Below, one piece after another: positions 13,549-20,746 of a stretch of 20,746 bases of DNA (the stretch's first letter is position 1; each line of letters begins with the position of its first letter). The translations under genes and the position numbers were made by a program. Origin of the DNA: UBA3103 sp002365855 (lineage in GTDB: Bacteria; Bacillota; Desulfotomaculia; Desulfotomaculales; Pelotomaculaceae); NCBI GenBank assembly GCA_030627625.1, contig DAOURR010000046.1, forward strand, positions 1-20,746. The letters are read 5' to 3'. The notes beneath the pieces are model-generated. The model did not search any database and had not been told where the DNA came from. It saw only the letters and a list, made by a program, of their open reading frames with translations.

Positions 13549-14823
13549 TCATCTGTGGCTATACTTTTTCGGAGGAGGAGAAACAATGGCCGCTACAACA
13601 GCAAGGGCGGGAAACAGCATCATTAGAAGCAGAATTTCCGTATAACCTCCAAACCAGTCATAGGCCACCCCAAAAGGCAGGGGACCCAGGGCTGATCCCA
13701 AAACCATTGTGGCCATTGCAACTCCCTGAATACTACCCAGGTGCTGCCGGCCAAAGTAATTGGGCCAAATCACACCAGCTACAATGCTTTCAAAAGCCGC
13801 GAAAATTCCGTTCAAAACACCGTAGGCTATGATGTGCAAAGAAGACTGACCAAAGGTAATTACCAGCATAGTCACTAATAGCAGACCGAAACTAAAGGCC
13901 AACACACGGTGTACCTTGTAGCGGTCTACCAAATGACCTGCTAATATGGTAAGGGAAAACCGGGTCAACGCTATTATGCTCAGGATGGAGGCGGCAAAGC
14001 CAGCTGAAAGCCCTTTGGTTTCTATAATAGATACCATATGAAAAATTAGACCGGTATTAATCATAGCCGATACACCAATGCAAAAAAGTATTAGCCAGAA
14101 AGCACGAGTGCGAATAGCCTCCTTAAGCGTCCAGGATGATCCTGTCAAGGAAGATTGGTCGGTTTGTTGAACTCCCTTAGCAACACAATTCAGGCCGTCC
14201 GGCTGCAGGCTCATTTCCTCAGGGCAGTTACGGATTAAAAGCCAGCCCAGGGGAGCCATCACAAATATGAGCAAAAGACCCCAAAACTGCCAGGTGGCAG
14301 CAACCCCTATCTTCAGGATAAGCCAGTGGTTAAGTGGCGGAACTAGGGCAGAGCCAAACACACCCCCCAGAGTCATTAGGCTCATTGCTAAACCTCTTCG
14401 CTGAAAAAACCATTGGGGAACCAGGGTGGCAGGAAGCAAGGTCATACTGCCCTGGCCCAACAACCGCAGAAGAAAAAACCCTGCAAGTAGCATCCAAGGA
14501 AGGTAAACAAAACTAATTCCAAAACAAGTCAGCCCTAACAACAGCGAGACAACTAATGTTACTTTCCGATGTCCGATGCGGTCGATGGATCTTCCGACAA
14601 AGATTAAAATAAGCCCCGATAAAAGTGTAGCGACTGAATAATAACTGGAGACCAAAGACCTGCTCCAACCGAAATTCTCGATGTAATAGTTGATGAAGAC
14701 TGACACAAAATAAGTTTGACCAGGTCCCGAGAAGAAGTAAATTAGCGCGGCAACAGCAACAATTATCCAACCGTAAAAGAAGGGCATCTGATAGGATATA
14801 CCCCGTGCATGTTTGTCTTGCAT
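13549..14823 (-). CDS. Major facilitator superfamily transporter, monocarboxylate/OFA-like
   Basis: A 424-residue membrane protein with about 12 hydrophobic helices in two halves. The N terminus (FFYGWIIVAVAALIYFFSGPGQTYFVSVF) and the motif-A loop GRSIDRIGHRK between helices 2 and 3 mark it as an MFS carrier. The central cytoplasmic loop lies around residues 195-225 (after LLIRNCPEE). The YGW...SGPGQTY start recalls the oxalate/formate antiporter and monocarboxylate group, but the substrate cannot be read. On the minus strand the ATG at 14821-14823 is preceded by GGAGGG with good spacing. It is a single gene, convergent with pncB. Its upstream side faces the decayed methyltransferase region. 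Confidence 0.9.
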   Translation of the reverse strand: MQDKHARGISYQMPFFYGWIIVAVAALIYFFSGPGQTYFVSVFINYYIENFGWSRSLVSSYYSVATLLSGLILIFVGRSIDRIGHRKVTLVVSLLLGLTCFGISFVYLPWMLLAGFFLLRLLGQGSMTLLPATLVPQWFFQRRGLAMSLMTLGGVFGSALVPPLNHWLILKIGVAATWQFWGLLLIFVMAPLGWLLIRNCPEEMSLQPDGLNCVAKGVQQTDQSSLTGSSWTLKEAIRTRAFWLILFCIGVSAMINTGLIFHMVSIIETKGLSAGFAASILSIIALTRFSLTILAGHLVDRYKVHRVLAFSFGLLLVTMLVITFGQSSLHIIAYGVLNGIFAAFESIVAGVIWPNYFGRQHLGSIQGVAMATMVLGSALGPLPFGVAYDWFGGYTEILLLMMLFPALAVVAAIVSPPPKKYSHR

Positions 14824-15084
14824 ACTTGCCCTCCACTAATAATATTACCTGTAGATGATACTCCAAAAAAGTAGCCAATGCAACGGGGTTTCTGTACCTG
14901 ATCACCGTCTCAAAATCTGAATTCATTCAACATGCGACATGGCAAGAGGGCAAAAAGTACGGTTGTCACATGCCTATCACAAGGATTCCTACCATCAGGT
15001 GCAGGGGCGTATTCCTTTGACAGGATGCTTGCAGTTTCATAAATGTCACACATATAACCGTTTTTTTAGGATCCGTTCAAGAAG
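14824..15084. other. Gene-free stretch between the MFS gene and the methyltransferase relic
   Basis: This stretch holds the ribosome binding site and presumably the promoter of the minus-strand MFS gene. Open frames seen here on the plus strand, for example 14939-15121, lack a ribosome binding site and resemble nothing I recognise except at their end, where the methyltransferase relic begins. Its start may contain further unrecognisable decay products. Confidence 0.4.
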
Positions 15085-15212
15085 TTCAAAGCGAGTCCTT
15101 GCATTTTATTCTGACCACTGATTGTGTCCATATCCCTTATCCTGGGAAGCAACGGAAGATCGCTTGCTAAAGGCTCTCGAAAAGAAATTAAGAGAGGTCA
15201 CAATAGGTGAAA
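15085..15212 (+). pseudogene. Decayed 3' fragment of an RlmA-type methyltransferase
   Basis: The translation spells KRVLAFYSDH, a TGA stop at 15119-15121, then CPYPLSWEATEDRLLKALEK and LREVTI. It matches the last part of the intact methyltransferase further right (ERVRYSVTLDH, then MTPLSWGTTEERLLKAHEMN, VKEVTI), and the DNA is also visibly similar (for example CCCTTATCCTGG and GAGGTCAC). The relic has an in-frame stop and a deletion of several codons before PLSW; the N-terminal two-thirds are gone. After GAGGTCAC the similarity stops abruptly. It is a second, broken copy of the rlmA-like gene, not an independent gene. The frame remains open to 15361 but changes character after the relic. Confidence 0.75.
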
Positions 15213-15361
15213 TTGTAGAAAGCCCAGTCTTACAACCCTTCCTTTTTATGGGAAACCAGTTATTGCAATTTTTGAATTATACCCCTAAAATGGACTTATT
15301 CATAAGTATAAACTGGCTGATTCAACTTGGATCCAAGCTTTTAAAGAAAGCAGCTTACTAA
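15213..15361 (+). other. Open stretch after the relic, possible small hydrophobic peptide
   Basis: After the methyltransferase similarity ends, the same frame stays open for about 49 codons and ends in TAA just before the ribosome binding site of the next gene. It includes MDLFISINWLIQLGSKLLKK (from the ATG at 15292-15294), which could be a short amphipathic or membrane helix. No ribosome binding site precedes this ATG. I cannot tell whether it is a translated small ORF coupled to the next gene or the tail of a lost gene. Confidence 0.25.
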
Positions 15362-15375
15362 AGGAGCGATTCATA

Positions 15376-15660
15376 ATGAAATGGGTTAAGTTAGAGACGC
15401 TCTATGACTCTGAGGAGAAAGCGTTAAAAACTGCAAGTATAGTTGCTACTACGGAAGCCAGATTAGCCAGTCAGAAGCGTGGTTCCCAGTATGAAGTGGA
15501 GATCAGGGTAGAGCAAGTGGAAGATAAATGGCAGGTGTTCTGGCGTAAAGTATTTGTTGGTAATAAAACTGGCTGTGGTGGAGGCTGTGTATCCTGCCGC
15601 AACAAATCACCCCGGAAAAATAAGGGTAAGGTAATACCTTTTAAAAAACCGGCTGATTAG
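15376..15660 (+). CDS. Conserved-looking small protein with a Cys cluster, function unknown
   Basis: A 94-residue soluble protein that I do not recognise. The first 65 residues look like a compact alpha-beta domain (MKWVKLETLYDSEEKALKTA, then YEVEIRVEQVEDKWQVFWRK). A Gly/Cys segment follows, CGGGCVSC (residues 72-79), which could bind a metal or form a disulfide. The basic tail is KSPRKNKGKVIPFKKPAD. ATG 15376 has AAGGAG (15361-15366) at a suitable distance, so the gene is probably expressed. It lies between the relic and the intact copy of the rlmA-like methyltransferase. A weak hairpin with a T run at 15701-15725 could end its transcript. Confidence 0.7.
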   Translation: MKWVKLETLYDSEEKALKTASIVATTEARLASQKRGSQYEVEIRVEQVEDKWQVFWRKVFVGNKTGCGGGCVSCRNKSPRKNKGKVIPFKKPAD

Positions 15661-15700
15661 GAAAAGTATTTTTTAAGGCAGGGTAGTATATAAACGCAAA

Positions 15701-15725
15701 CAACCCATAAACGGGGTGCTTTTTT
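15701..15725 (+). promoter_or_regulatory. Weak hairpin plus T run overlapping the methyltransferase ribosome binding site
   Basis: CAACCC (15701-15706) can pair imperfectly with GGGGTG (15713-15718), and a run of six T follows. The right arm, GGGGTG, is also the ribosome binding site of the methyltransferase gene, whose ATG is at 15726. Folding would end the upstream transcript or hide this site. The stem is short, so this is tentative. Confidence 0.25.
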
Positions 15726-16610
15726 ATGTCTAAGAGCAATAGGAAAATAGTAACTTTAGGCCTCCTGGCAGAACATGAGGATCTTTTTAGGTGTCCATTA
15801 TGTTCTAGTCAAATGAAGTTGGTTAATTCAAAGAGTTTGATTTGTACCAATCATCATTGCTTTGATTTATCTAAAAAGGGCTATATAAATATGTTAGCTC
15901 ACGCCTTGCATACAAAATATGATAGGCGAATGTTTGAATCCAGAAGGATTATTTGCAGAAGTGGTTTTTTTGATCCTCTGAATACAAAAATTAGCGAAAT
16001 TATCATAAATAAACTTAAATCCAAAAGTAAACCGTCAAAAATATTAGATGCTGGATGCGGTGAAGGTTCACATTTATCAGGAATTCAGGGGAAAATAACT
16101 CTAAACTCAGAAACAGACCATTTAGGGGTAGGCTTGGATATTTCTAAAGAGGGTATTATTATGGCTTCAAAAGATTATACGAACAAAATTTGGTGCGTTG
16201 GGGATCTTGCAAAGGCCCCCTTTGCCAGCCAAAAATTCAATTTCATTTTAAACATTTTAGCACCGGCTAATTATGTTGAATTCCGGAGGATGATTTCTCA
16301 TGATGGCAGGGTTATTAAGGTGATTCCCGAAAGGGACTATCTCCAAGAATTAAGGGAAATTTTTTATGAACACACCGAAAAACAAGTTTATTCAAATGAT
16401 AATACCTTAGAGCTATTTAGAAATAAATTAAAGCTCATGGACGTTGAACGGGTACGATACAGTGTCACTTTGGACCATACTTGGATTGAACCCTTAATTC
16501 ATATGACTCCCTTATCCTGGGGAACAACGGAAGAACGCTTGTTAAAAGCTCACGAAATGAATGTGAAAGAGGTCACCATTGACTTAACCATCCTGGTAGG
16601 AAAGAAGTAA
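15726..16610 (+). CDS. rlmA: RlmA-type 23S rRNA (guanine-N1)-methyltransferase
   Basis: A 294-residue SAM-dependent methyltransferase of the RlmA/TlrB family, which methylates N1 of a guanine in domain II of 23S rRNA (G745 in Gram-negative, G748 in Gram-positive members). The N-terminal zinc finger is present: Cys23, Cys26, Cys40, His44 (CPLC, then CTNHH), followed by FDLSKKGYINML. YDRRMFESRR, the SAM motif ILDAGCGEGSH (106-116) and GLDISKEGI are also typical. The C terminus carries PLSWGTTEERLL. ATG 15726 follows GGGGTG. The gene is clearly more AT-rich and richer in ATA, TTA and AAA codons than the operon genes, suggesting foreign origin. A broken relative lies 0.5 kb upstream. TlrB-type relatives give macrolide tolerance; whether this one does is unknown. 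Confidence 0.88.
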   Translation: MSKSNRKIVTLGLLAEHEDLFRCPLCSSQMKLVNSKSLICTNHHCFDLSKKGYINMLAHALHTKYDRRMFESRRIICRSGFFDPLNTKISEIIINKLKSKSKPSKILDAGCGEGSHLSGIQGKITLNSETDHLGVGLDISKEGIIMASKDYTNKIWCVGDLAKAPFASQKFNFILNILAPANYVEFRRMISHDGRVIKVIPERDYLQELREIFYEHTEKQVYSNDNTLELFRNKLKLMDVERVRYSVTLDHTWIEPLIHMTPLSWGTTEERLLKAHEMNVKEVTIDLTILVGKK

Positions 16611-16649
16611 CATGAACTCTGGTTAGGAGAATGTTTTCTTGAACATAAA

Positions 16650-16802
16650 ATGGAAAATATCCATGAAAACCTCCTTGACTAAATCCTGCGTTTGTTTGAA
16701 GGGCATTTCGGTATTTACAGGCCGGTGTCCCAGGTGCAAAACTACATCGAATATTTCCAGACCGGTATTAAGGCTACCAGGCTGCTCTCTTATTTAAATT
16801 AG
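16650..16802 (+). pseudogene. Broken small ORF of about 50 codons, family unknown
   Basis: One frame reads MENIHENLLD, TAA at 16680-16682, then ILRLFEGHFGIYRPVSQVQN and YIEYFQTGIKATRLLSYLN before TAG at 16800-16802. The part after the stop looks like genuine protein (aromatic and hydrophobic spacing, no low complexity), so the internal TAA probably disrupts a small gene or a remnant C terminus. There is no good ribosome binding site before the ATG. I do not recognise the family. Its end overlaps by two bases the stop of the convergent AbrB-type gene. Confidence 0.35.
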
Positions 16803-17872
16803 TTATCTAACACCTTCTGTTTTGGCACAGTCCCGAAACGCCACTTTAACAACAACGGCATAACAAATAAAATAAACAAAAGCCGGAACATTTGATACGC
16901 TGCTACCAGGGAAACATCTGCGCGGACCAGGACTGCCGTTAGTCCCATCTCCGCCATGCCTCCGGGGGACGTACCCAGGAAAGCGCTGATCAGGTTTAAA
17001 GAGTGCAGGCGCGTCAGCAAGAAACCGACTCCAAGGGAAAAGAATACCACCGCGACACTCCCCCCAAGTGTGTACGGCAACAGCTTCTTCCAATGTTTAA
17101 GACTGGCGGGCCTGATGGCTAACCCCAAATATGTCCCGATACATAGCTGCGAGATAAAGACAAGGAATGAAGATACTTTCACCGCCTGAAAACCGGCGAG
17201 AACCAGGGCGGCTGTTCCAATGAGCGGACCAAGAAGGAAAGGAGTGGGTAAGTTTATTCGCAGTGCTGCCCACACGGCAAAGAGAACAACACCGGTAAAC
17301 AAAAATATGGTCCAGGGTGTATGGATGGCATTGTTGTACACATCGGGAATGTTGGCGGCGACCGCCTGCTGAGTGTCCCCCGCCAACCCGCAGATAATTA
17401 AAAAGGGTACTATGAAAACCGTTGACAGCAGACGTATGGTCTGCATAAAAGTCACAACCGTCAGGTCCGTATCCGCAATCTCTTCACTGAGAACTACCAT
17501 TTGCGTCAGTCCACCGGGGACACTACCAATAATGCAGGTTGATAGGCTTATATCCGTACGCCGGTGGATAATGTATCCGATAAATAAACTGAATAGGATT
17601 GTCGACGCAGTTGCAAACATCATGGCCGGAAGCTGTTTTATAATTTGCAGGCCTGTTTCGATGGCAAACGAACTTCCCAGCATGTAGCCCAGAATGACCA
17701 AACCGGAATTGCGAAGTCCCACCGGCCAAAATACGTTTCTTCTGGCAGTCAGGCTCCAGATCATGACGGCAGCTAGAGATCCTAACAACCACGGTAAGGG
17801 CAAGTGCAAAAGGCGAAAAAACAATCCGCCTGTTAAAGATACTAGTAATGTTTCCAAAAACCGCAACAACAT
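16799..17872 (-). CDS. AbrB-family membrane protein (duplicated transmembrane domain)
   Basis: A 357-residue membrane protein with two homologous halves, as expected of the AbrB transporter-like family (not the AbrB transcription regulator; often misnamed ammonia monooxygenase). The duplicated signature is visible as STCIIGSVPGGLTQMVVLSEE in the first half and SAFLGTSPGGMAEMGLTA in the second, each following a helix of the FSLFIGYII or FFSLGVGFLL type. About ten helices are predicted. The ATG (17870-17872, minus) follows a GAGG-type ribosome binding site at about 17880-17884. The substrate is unknown for the family in general. It is a single gene with a gene-free region upstream, shared with the divergent GIY-YIG gene. 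Confidence 0.9.
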   Translation of the reverse strand: MLLRFLETLLVSLTGGLFFRLLHLPLPWLLGSLAAVMIWSLTARRNVFWPVGLRNSGLVILGYMLGSSFAIETGLQIIKQLPAMMFATASTILFSLFIGYIIHRRTDISLSTCIIGSVPGGLTQMVVLSEEIADTDLTVVTFMQTIRLLSTVFIVPFLIICGLAGDTQQAVAANIPDVYNNAIHTPWTIFLFTGVVLFAVWAALRINLPTPFLLGPLIGTAALVLAGFQAVKVSSFLVFISQLCIGTYLGLAIRPASLKHWKKLLPYTLGGSVAVVFFSLGVGFLLTRLHSLNLISAFLGTSPGGMAEMGLTAVLVRADVSLVAAYQMFRLLFILFVMPLLLKWRFGTVPKQKVLDN

Positions 17873-18218
17873 TTGACTGCCTCTTCACTGTATGTTCATA
17901 AGTACCCTGTTTGGCATGCAGCATACATTTATCATTTCGACTTTCAATAGTAAGCACCTTCCGGTTAATTTCCTAACAGCGTGTTAACAGGCAATAAATA
18001 TTGGGTTCTTCGGGTTGTCGCAAGCTTAATAACACTGCTAAAATGAAAATTAGCGCATGAATTTTTCAAAAGTTACTTATAGGATTTATTTCTTTTTTAG
18101 CGAATTATACCTTTCAACAGGTGTAACGCATGATCTTTATGAAATTAAAGTGGAGGATACAGTTAATCGTGTAAATAATGAAATAACTGAATCCATCGGC
18201 ACCGAAGAGGAGAATACC
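17873..18218. other. Divergent intergenic region between the AbrB-type and GIY-YIG genes
   Basis: This 346-base AT-rich stretch should carry both divergent promoters. CTAACAGCGTGTTAACAG near 17973-17990 is an imperfect inverted repeat that could be an operator. The frame of the GIY-YIG gene stays open back to an ATG at 18057, but the extra 54 residues have no ribosome binding site and do not resemble the family. I see no RNA gene here. Confidence 0.4.
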
Positions 18219-18473
18219 ATGACTTACACCTATATCCTGCAATGCGCGGATGGCAGTTACTATACTGGCTGGACAGTCGATCTCGAGGCAAGGATTAACT
18301 CACATAATAATGGAACAGGCGCCCGCTACACCAGGAGCAGGCTGCCTGTGAGATTAGTTTACTGGGAGCCTCAACAGACCCGCAGTGATGCCCAGCGGCG
18401 GGAGGCGGCTATCCGTAAACTCGCCAGGAAACAAAAAGAAAAGCTGGTCATGGGAACGTCCGGGCAACCCTGA
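18219..18473 (+). CDS. GIY-YIG domain protein, UPF0213/YhbQ-like
   Basis: An 84-residue protein consisting of one GIY-YIG nuclease-type domain. The first strand reads YTYILQCADGSYYTGWTVD (GIY and YIG positions taken by YIL and YTG), the helix has the conserved Arg in LEARINSHNN, and GARYTRSRLPVRLVY and the Glu in QRREAAIRKL follow. This is the usual length and pattern of the YhbQ/UPF0213 group, whose members are DNA-nuclease-like but mostly uncharacterised. ATG 18219 is chosen because GAAGAGGAG lies just upstream and the protein then starts exactly like its family. A longer version from 18057 is rejected. It is transcribed in the same direction as the TauE/SafE-type gene, 85 bases away. Confidence 0.88.
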   Translation: MTYTYILQCADGSYYTGWTVDLEARINSHNNGTGARYTRSRLPVRLVYWEPQQTRSDAQRREAAIRKLARKQKEKLVMGTSGQP

Positions 18474-18482
18474 TACCATAAG

Positions 18483-18498
18483 TGTGTTATGTGACACA
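18483..18498. promoter_or_regulatory. CRP/FNR-like palindrome upstream of the TauE/SafE-type gene
   Basis: TGTGT (18483-18487) and ACACA (18494-18498) are separated by six bases, giving a 16-base palindrome of the general form bound by CRP/FNR-family regulators. It is 60 bases before the start of the permease gene, a sensible operator position. It has T where the classical TGTGA/TCACA boxes have A. No regulator gene is present in the window. Confidence 0.3.
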
Positions 18499-18558
18499 AT
18501 TATTTATAGCGCGGCGATATTCTGTCGTTAACACTAACAACAGCAGAGGAAGTTGTGA

Positions 18559-19344
18559 ATGAATTTTTTTATTGGATTGGCAGCGGGTAGTTTCGGAGGG
18601 CTTTTCGGCCTCGGCGGCGGCGTTATTATGATTCCTTTAATGGTTGGGATCCTGAAAATGGGGCAGCACAAGGCTCACGGTACAAGCCTTGTGGCACTTA
18701 TTTTCACAGGAATAGCAGGGACTGTTATTTATGCCCTGCAGGGTTCGGTGGATGTGCTGGCGGCTGTGCTGCTGGCATCTACAGCTATATTCACTTCAAG
18801 GTTGGGAGCACGCTTTGCCAATACCCTGCCTGAATGGAAGCTCAAAAGGTTCTTTGGTGGATTCATGATCCTGGTAACCGTGCTGCTGCTCCTGAAACCT
18901 TATCTGGCGGGTATTGCCGTATCCGGCATGGGATGGTCAAAAATAATTGTGCTTTTATTCACCGGAATTTTCACCGGGTTCCTTTCCGGGATGATGGGGG
19001 TCGGAGGGGGCACGATAATGGTGCCCTCGATGGTTCTGCTTGCCGGAATCGCCCAGCATACTGCGCAGGGCACTTCCCTGCTTGCCATGATCCCTGCCGG
19101 GGGAGTTGGCGCGCATGCATATTGGCGTCTCGGGAATATCGATACCAGTATCCTGCCGGGACTTATCGCGGGTATATTAATAGGCACATACCTGGGGGGA
19201 AGCTTTGCCCACATCCTGTCTGAAGGTACTCTGCGCATTTTGTTTGCTGCCATGCTGGTATGGACAGGTTGCAGATATTTAAGGACACCTGTGCCGAAAG
19301 CTGAAGAGGATGCTCTACTTACTCCGGCTGGAGAAACAGAATAA
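18559..19344 (+). CDS. TauE/SafE family permease (DUF81), possible sulfite or organosulfur exporter
   Basis: A 261-residue membrane protein with about eight hydrophobic helices. Two internal repeats carry the family signature: GLFGLGGGVIMIPLMV and HGTSLVALIFTGIAG in the first half, LSGMMGVGGGTIMVPSMV and QGTSLLAMIPAGGVG in the second. The TauE/SafE (DUF81) family includes proteins implicated in the export of sulfite and sulfonate-related anions; the substrate is not readable here. ATG 18559 follows AGAGGA with suitable spacing. The length is typical. A palindromic site lies upstream, and hairpins follow the gene, so it may be regulated and transcribed alone. Confidence 0.93.
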   Translation: MNFFIGLAAGSFGGLFGLGGGVIMIPLMVGILKMGQHKAHGTSLVALIFTGIAGTVIYALQGSVDVLAAVLLASTAIFTSRLGARFANTLPEWKLKRFFGGFMILVTVLLLLKPYLAGIAVSGMGWSKIIVLLFTGIFTGFLSGMMGVGGGTIMVPSMVLLAGIAQHTAQGTSLLAMIPAGGVGAHAYWRLGNIDTSILPGLIAGILIGTYLGGSFAHILSEGTLRILFAAMLVWTGCRYLRTPVPKAEEDALLTPAGETE

Positions 19345-19422
19345 AATATTTAAATGTTGACATGTGTATGTACGGTTGAACGAAAGGCAGGTTTCTGTTT
19401 TGAATGTAGGCCTTACACTCCG

Positions 19423-19467
19423 GCGCCCTCTTCATGGGCGCTTTTACCATATACAGCATGGTAAAAG
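19423..19467 (+). terminator. Two adjoining hairpins downstream of the TauE/SafE-type gene
   Basis: GCGCCC (19423-19428) pairs with GGGCGC (19436-19441) and is followed by TTTTA. Immediately after, CTTTTACCAT (19441-19450) pairs perfectly with ATGGTAAAAG (19458-19467). The first hairpin with its T-rich tail looks like a terminator for the upstream gene. The second overlaps it by one base and could be an alternative structure. They begin 78 bases after the stop. Confidence 0.55.
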
Positions 19468-19639
19468 CAATGCTTGTTCAACGGCAGGTTAATTATAAAA
19501 GCTGGTAGGATACTATTTTTGAGCGGGATGGAATTTCAGGAAAAAACAGTTTAAGGCCTTTTTTGCTTACCTTATGGTAACCAAACAATTTTTATAATAT
19601 GATTACGGGTATAGTTTAAACAAAGTGGTGGATAAAATC

Positions 19640-20617
19640 ATGAATATCTTTTTGCTTCCTTCAAGGAATATAGCTGTAACCATACCAGTCGTTTTGGTGG
19701 CGGGGTTTATAGCCGGCCTGCTGGTGGACACAAGCCTGCTTAAAAATTTTGTGCTGCCCGTAGCCGTATTGATGATTTACCCTACTATGATTGGTTTTAA
19801 AATAAGAGAAATAGTAAACTTGAGTCATGCTAAGCTCCTGCTTACAGCGTCAGCCATAAACTTTATCCTTGTACCTGCTCTGGCCTATCTTTTGGGAAGT
19901 CTTTTTTTGGCAGGCGATCCGGAGCTGTTTACGGGCCTGGTAATAGCTTCGCTGCTGCCCACATCAAACATGACCATTGCATTTACCCTGCTGGCAGGTG
20001 GCAATGTGCCTGCCGCCATTAAACTGACGGCGTTGAGCCTGGTGCTGGGCTCACTGCTTGCTCCCTGGTACCTGCTCGTGATGCTGGGCACCAAGATCAA
20101 CGTGGACGTGCTGCTGCTGCTCAAAACCATTACAGTGGTCGTGTTTGTCCCATTGATTCTCGGTACGGCGACGTATAGCGTAATACTAAGAAAATATGGC
20201 TGTGAGTATTTCAACCTGAATATCAAGCACCTGCTGCCTGCGGTGACAACCTGGGGTATGGTGTACGTGATTTTCACCGGAATAAGCACCAATGCCCACT
20301 CTATTGTGTCCCGCCCTGATATACTTTTTAAAGCCTTAATGGTTTGGGTGTTTTTCTACGCCGCAAATTATTTTATGGCGTTGACGGGAAGCTATTTCTT
20401 TAACCAGGAGGACTCACTAACCCTGGTATTCGGCACTGTTTTGCGCAACCTGGCGATATCCATAGGTCTTGCGGCGTCGACCTTCGGGGTTACATCAGCC
20501 CTGATGGTTTCCCTGGCCTTTTTGTTCCAGGGCCAGTCAGCGGCCTGGTTCATCAGGCTGAATGAAAAATATAAAATATTTGCCGGGAGAAAACCCCGGT
20601 TGCTTAATAAACGATGA
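19640..20617 (+). CDS. BASS/ACR3-like transporter (bile acid:sodium symporter superfamily)
   Basis: A 325-residue membrane protein with about ten hydrophobic helices. It resembles the BASS superfamily, which includes the Acr3 arsenite exporters: LIASLLPTSNMTIAFTLL-type helix (VIASLLPTSNMTIAF), AGGNVPAAIKLTALSLVLG, and the late helix VFGTVLRNLAISIGLA. The Acr3 hallmark Cys is not evident in helix 4, so arsenite export is not supported; an organic anion or other substrate is equally possible. I prefer ATG 19640 because GTGGTGGA at 19625-19632 fits as its ribosome binding site; a GTG at 19625 would add five residues but has no such site. No arsenic-resistance genes are adjacent. After it, 20618-20746 shows no gene. 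Confidence 0.82.
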   Translation: MNIFLLPSRNIAVTIPVVLVAGFIAGLLVDTSLLKNFVLPVAVLMIYPTMIGFKIREIVNLSHAKLLLTASAINFILVPALAYLLGSLFLAGDPELFTGLVIASLLPTSNMTIAFTLLAGGNVPAAIKLTALSLVLGSLLAPWYLLVMLGTKINVDVLLLLKTITVVVFVPLILGTATYSVILRKYGCEYFNLNIKHLLPAVTTWGMVYVIFTGISTNAHSIVSRPDILFKALMVWVFFYAANYFMALTGSYFFNQEDSLTLVFGTVLRNLAISIGLAASTFGVTSALMVSLAFLFQGQSAAWFIRLNEKYKIFAGRKPRLLNKR

Positions 20618-20746
20618 ACTAACAATGATTAAGACCATTCCCTAAAAGAATAGTAGTTCATATTATAATCAGGACTTATGCAGTTGATGGAAAATAACAC
20701 CAGTGCATAACCCAAAAATATTTTTAAAATAGGCCCAGATAATTCC

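Noticed and set aside
14939..15121. A 60-codon ORF before the methyltransferase relic
   Set aside because: It has no ribosome binding site; only its last residues match, and they belong to the RlmA-type relic interrupted by its stop codon.
16799..17872. AbrB transition-state transcription regulator
   Set aside because: The protein is a membrane protein of about ten helices with a duplicated SxPGG motif; only the family name is shared with the regulator.
18057..18218. N-terminal extension of the GIY-YIG protein from ATG 18057
   Set aside because: The extra residues do not resemble the family and no ribosome binding site precedes this ATG; the internal ATG at 18219 has one.
19640..20617. Assignment as an Acr3 arsenite exporter
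   Set aside because: The characteristic helix-4 cysteine context is not evident and no arsR or arsC gene is adjacent, so only the superfamily is called.

Overview
The window reads as a chromosome segment of an anaerobic, spore-forming, Gram-positive-type member of the Firmicutes, most like the Pelotomaculum/Desulfotomaculum (Peptococcaceae) group. This placement is inferred from an SLH-domain surface protein, ECF-type transport, a LysM coat-like protein, strong AGGAGG-type ribosome binding sites, frequent TTG starts and GC-rich genes separated by AT-rich accessory patches. No search was run. No rRNA, tRNA, CRISPR array or intact transposase gene was seen.

Layout. Positions 1-117 are AT-rich and non-coding and abut the broken 5' part of a surface-protein gene. 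From 118 to about 9512 all genes point right and are tightly packed: an SLH-anchored DUF4430 protein, a membrane-tethered DUF4430 protein, an ECF transporter (EcfT, a fused double ATPase EcfA, and an S component), a membrane-anchored seven-repeat beta-propeller, a CobO/BtuR-type corrinoid adenosyltransferase and a two-domain nitrilase-superfamily protein, closed by an intrinsic terminator at 9541-9563. I read this as a candidate corrinoid (B12-type) capture, uptake and adenosylation operon. DUF4430 resembles the C-terminal domain of transcobalamin and intrinsic factor. The propeller recalls, by shape and context only, the cobalamin-capturing BtuG propellers of Bacteroides. CobO completes the activation step. 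This is the most interesting system in the window.

From 9513 to 11248 there is an accessory patch: a possible 55-residue ORF, a LysM protein without a signal peptide, a decayed MBL-fold hydrolase, and two short hairpin-like elements with GGGTCAGGCC ends that look like non-autonomous REP/RAYT-type repeats. Then come a nicotinamidase-like hydrolase and nicotinate phosphoribosyltransferase (11249-13384), a two-gene NAD salvage unit. Its product NaMN is also the phosphoribosyl donor for cobalamin lower-ligand activation, a possible but unproven link to the first operon.

The right half is a mosaic. It holds an MFS transporter on the minus strand, a decayed fragment of an RlmA-type rRNA methyltransferase, a 94-residue Cys-cluster protein, an intact AT-rich RlmA-like methyltransferase, a broken small ORF, an AbrB-family membrane protein on the minus strand, a GIY-YIG protein, a TauE/SafE family permease and a BASS/ACR3-like transporter. 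The AT-rich methyltransferase and its nearby relic suggest acquisition or duplication followed by loss.
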